From: Acidimicrobiia bacterium
GTDB taxonomy: Bacteria > Actinomycetota > Acidimicrobiia > UBA5794 > UBA11373
Length of the DNA stretch: 7,088 bases
Direction: 5' to 3'
Assembly: GCA_025456165.1 (NCBI GenBank)
Contig: JALOLI010000086.1
Coordinates: 1 to 7,088, forward strand
The translations under genes were made by a program, and so were the position numbers. This document shows positions 6,547 to 7,088 of the stretch, piece by piece. The notes beneath the pieces are model-generated. The model worked only from the letters and a program-made list of their open reading frames with translations, did no database searches and had not been told where the DNA came from. Position 1 is the first letter of the stretch, and each line of letters opens with the position of its first letter.

Positions 6547-6720
6547 AGAGGTGCTCACCACCTCCCGCCCGTTGTAGGTGCCGCACTGCGGGCAGGCCCG
6601 GTGCGGCGCCTTGGCGGCCCCGCACTGCGGGCAGGGCGTGGTGGACGGGCGGGTCACCTTCCACGCCGCCTTCCGCTGCCGGGTGCGGGAGCGGGACATC
6701 TTCTTCTTGGGGACCGCCAT
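6544..6720 (-). CDS. rpmF: 50S ribosomal protein L32 (zinc-binding type)
   Basis: A 58-residue protein beginning MAVPKKKMSRSRTRQRKA, the standard basic N-terminus of bacterial L32, a component of the large ribosomal subunit. Two zinc knuckles follow, CPQC at 30-33 and CPQC at 43-46, so this is the cysteine-containing (zinc-binding) form, not the cysteine-free paralogue some bacteria make under zinc starvation. The ATG is preceded by GAGG at 6730-6733 with 9-nt spacing. The gene sits 24 nt after yceD and 8 nt before plsX. Its TAA stop is embedded in the purine-rich ribosome-binding site of plsX (TAAGGGGGG), so termination of rpmF probably affects plsX initiation. The two knuckles are encoded by an exact 16-nt direct repeat. 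Length and motifs leave little doubt about identity. Confidence 0.97.
   Translation of the reverse strand: MAVPKKKMSRSRTRQRKAAWKVTRPSTTPCPQCGAAKAPHRACPQCGTYNGREVVSTS
6581..6635 (-). repeat. 16-nt direct repeat encoding the two L32 zinc knuckles
   Basis: Identical 16-nt copies lie at 6581-6596 and 6620-6635, 39 nt (13 codons) apart, inside rpmF. Each encodes a CPQCG knuckle in the same frame. The repeat is coding and explained by the two CxxC motifs, although identity at every third codon position is more than the protein requires. Confidence 0.8.
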
Positions 6721-6744
6721 GACGATTCGCCTCGTTTCACTCGC

Positions 6745-7088
6745 TCAAGGTTGCAGCAGGTCACGCAGGGGCGCGAAAGGATTCCCCGGCGCCTCGTCGT
6801 GCCCTGGGCAGGAACCCGTATTCAAGTCGCCGCCGCAAACCGCGCAAAGTCCGAGGCAGTCGGGGCGGCAGATGGGCCGCAGCGGCAGGGCCAGCAGGAC
6901 CGCATCGGCGTCGCCGCTCAGCACCTCGAGGAAGTCGACGTAGAGCGGCTCGGACCACTCCGCGAGGCAGCGGCGGCAGGTGTACCGGGCCTGCACCGCC
7001 ACCCGGCCCCGGGCGACGATGCCCCCCACCATGCTCTCGAGCACCAGGTGCGCCCGCAGAGGGGCGTCGGGGTCCACCCGGGCCAACT
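6745..7088 (-). CDS. yceD: YceD/DUF177 family protein, 5' end outside window
   Basis: C-terminal 113 or more residues of a YceD (DUF177) protein; the frame stays open to the right edge, so the true start lies beyond the window. The TTG at 7086 is probably an internal Leu codon. Counting that Leu as 1, the family cysteines are clear: CRRC at 37-40, then C73, C77, C81 and C84 in a PICRPDC/GLCAVCG block, and C93. Known of the family: YceD is encoded next to rpmF across bacteria and is needed for normal 23S rRNA levels in E. coli; the cysteine layout of this branch suggests metal binding (inference). The part between the two cysteine blocks is short: only about 23 residues separate CRRCL from LALPL, where I recall a longer acidic segment in relatives. 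The TGA stop lies 24 nt before rpmF, consistent with co-transcription. Confidence 0.9.
   Translation of the reverse strand, partial: LARVDPDAPLRAHLVLESMVGGIVARGRVAVQARYTCRRCLAEWSEPLYVDFLEVLSGDADAVLLALPLRPICRPDCLGLCAVCGGDLNTGSCPGHDEAPGNPFAPLRDLLQP

Noticed and set aside
4356..6547. Other plus-strand open frames across mutM, rnc and plsX
   Set aside because: Each lies opposite a firmly identified gene and has no family motif; composition is typical of antisense GC-rich frames.
6536..6664. Extension of plsX upstream to 6664
   Set aside because: It would overlap most of rpmF; MTRIALDAMGGD at 6535 is the canonical PlsX N-terminus.
1..7088. A novel defence, mobile or biosynthetic system
   Set aside because: Every stretch beyond short intergenic gaps is accounted for by conserved housekeeping genes; I found no transposase, integrase, CRISPR repeats, inverted-repeat ends or compositional break.

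Overview
The window is a compact, GC-rich piece of a bacterial chromosome that lies entirely on the minus strand. Reading from high to low coordinates the order is: YceD/DUF177 (5' end outside the window), rpmF (ribosomal protein L32), plsX, rnc (RNase III), mutM (Fpg), acyP (acylphosphatase), smc, and the first 60 codons of ftsY. This is the conserved yceD-rpmF ... rnc-mutM-(acyP)-smc-ftsY neighbourhood of Actinomycetota, with plsX inserted between rpmF and rnc. The very high GC content, the GTG and TTG starts, the Smc ATPase end written LDEVEAALDDTN, the membrane-anchored FtsY and the presence of acyP all fit a high-GC actinobacterial lineage. An Acidimicrobiia-like lineage is my best guess, but the taxon is inferred from memory of gene order and motifs, not from a search.

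Layout: 6745-7088 holds the C-terminal part of YceD. rpmF follows after 24 nt and plsX after a further 8 nt. plsX/rnc and rnc/mutM overlap by 8 nt each, and mutM/acyP overlap by 4 nt (GTGA). smc starts 41 nt after acyP from a TTG codon. ftsY starts 87 nt after smc, behind a strong AGGAGGAGG ribosome-binding site, and runs off the left edge. The spacing suggests one long transcription unit with a tightly coupled core (plsX-rnc-mutM-acyP) and two looser joints, before smc and before ftsY, which hold the only noncoding sequence of any size.

Functionally the cluster joins ribosome and rRNA production (YceD, L32, RNase III), phospholipid precursor supply (PlsX), oxidative DNA repair (MutM), chromosome organisation (Smc) and membrane protein targeting (FtsY). 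AcyP is a small phosphohydrolase that may act on the acyl-phosphate made by PlsX, but this is only suggested by proximity. All complete genes look intact, with their catalytic residues present. I found no mobile element, CRISPR array, tRNA or rRNA, and no sign of a new defence or biosynthetic system. The points worth a second look are small: a shortened YceD, a degenerate glycine motif in the Smc hinge, start-site choices for smc and ftsY, the plsX position, and a repeat inside rpmF.
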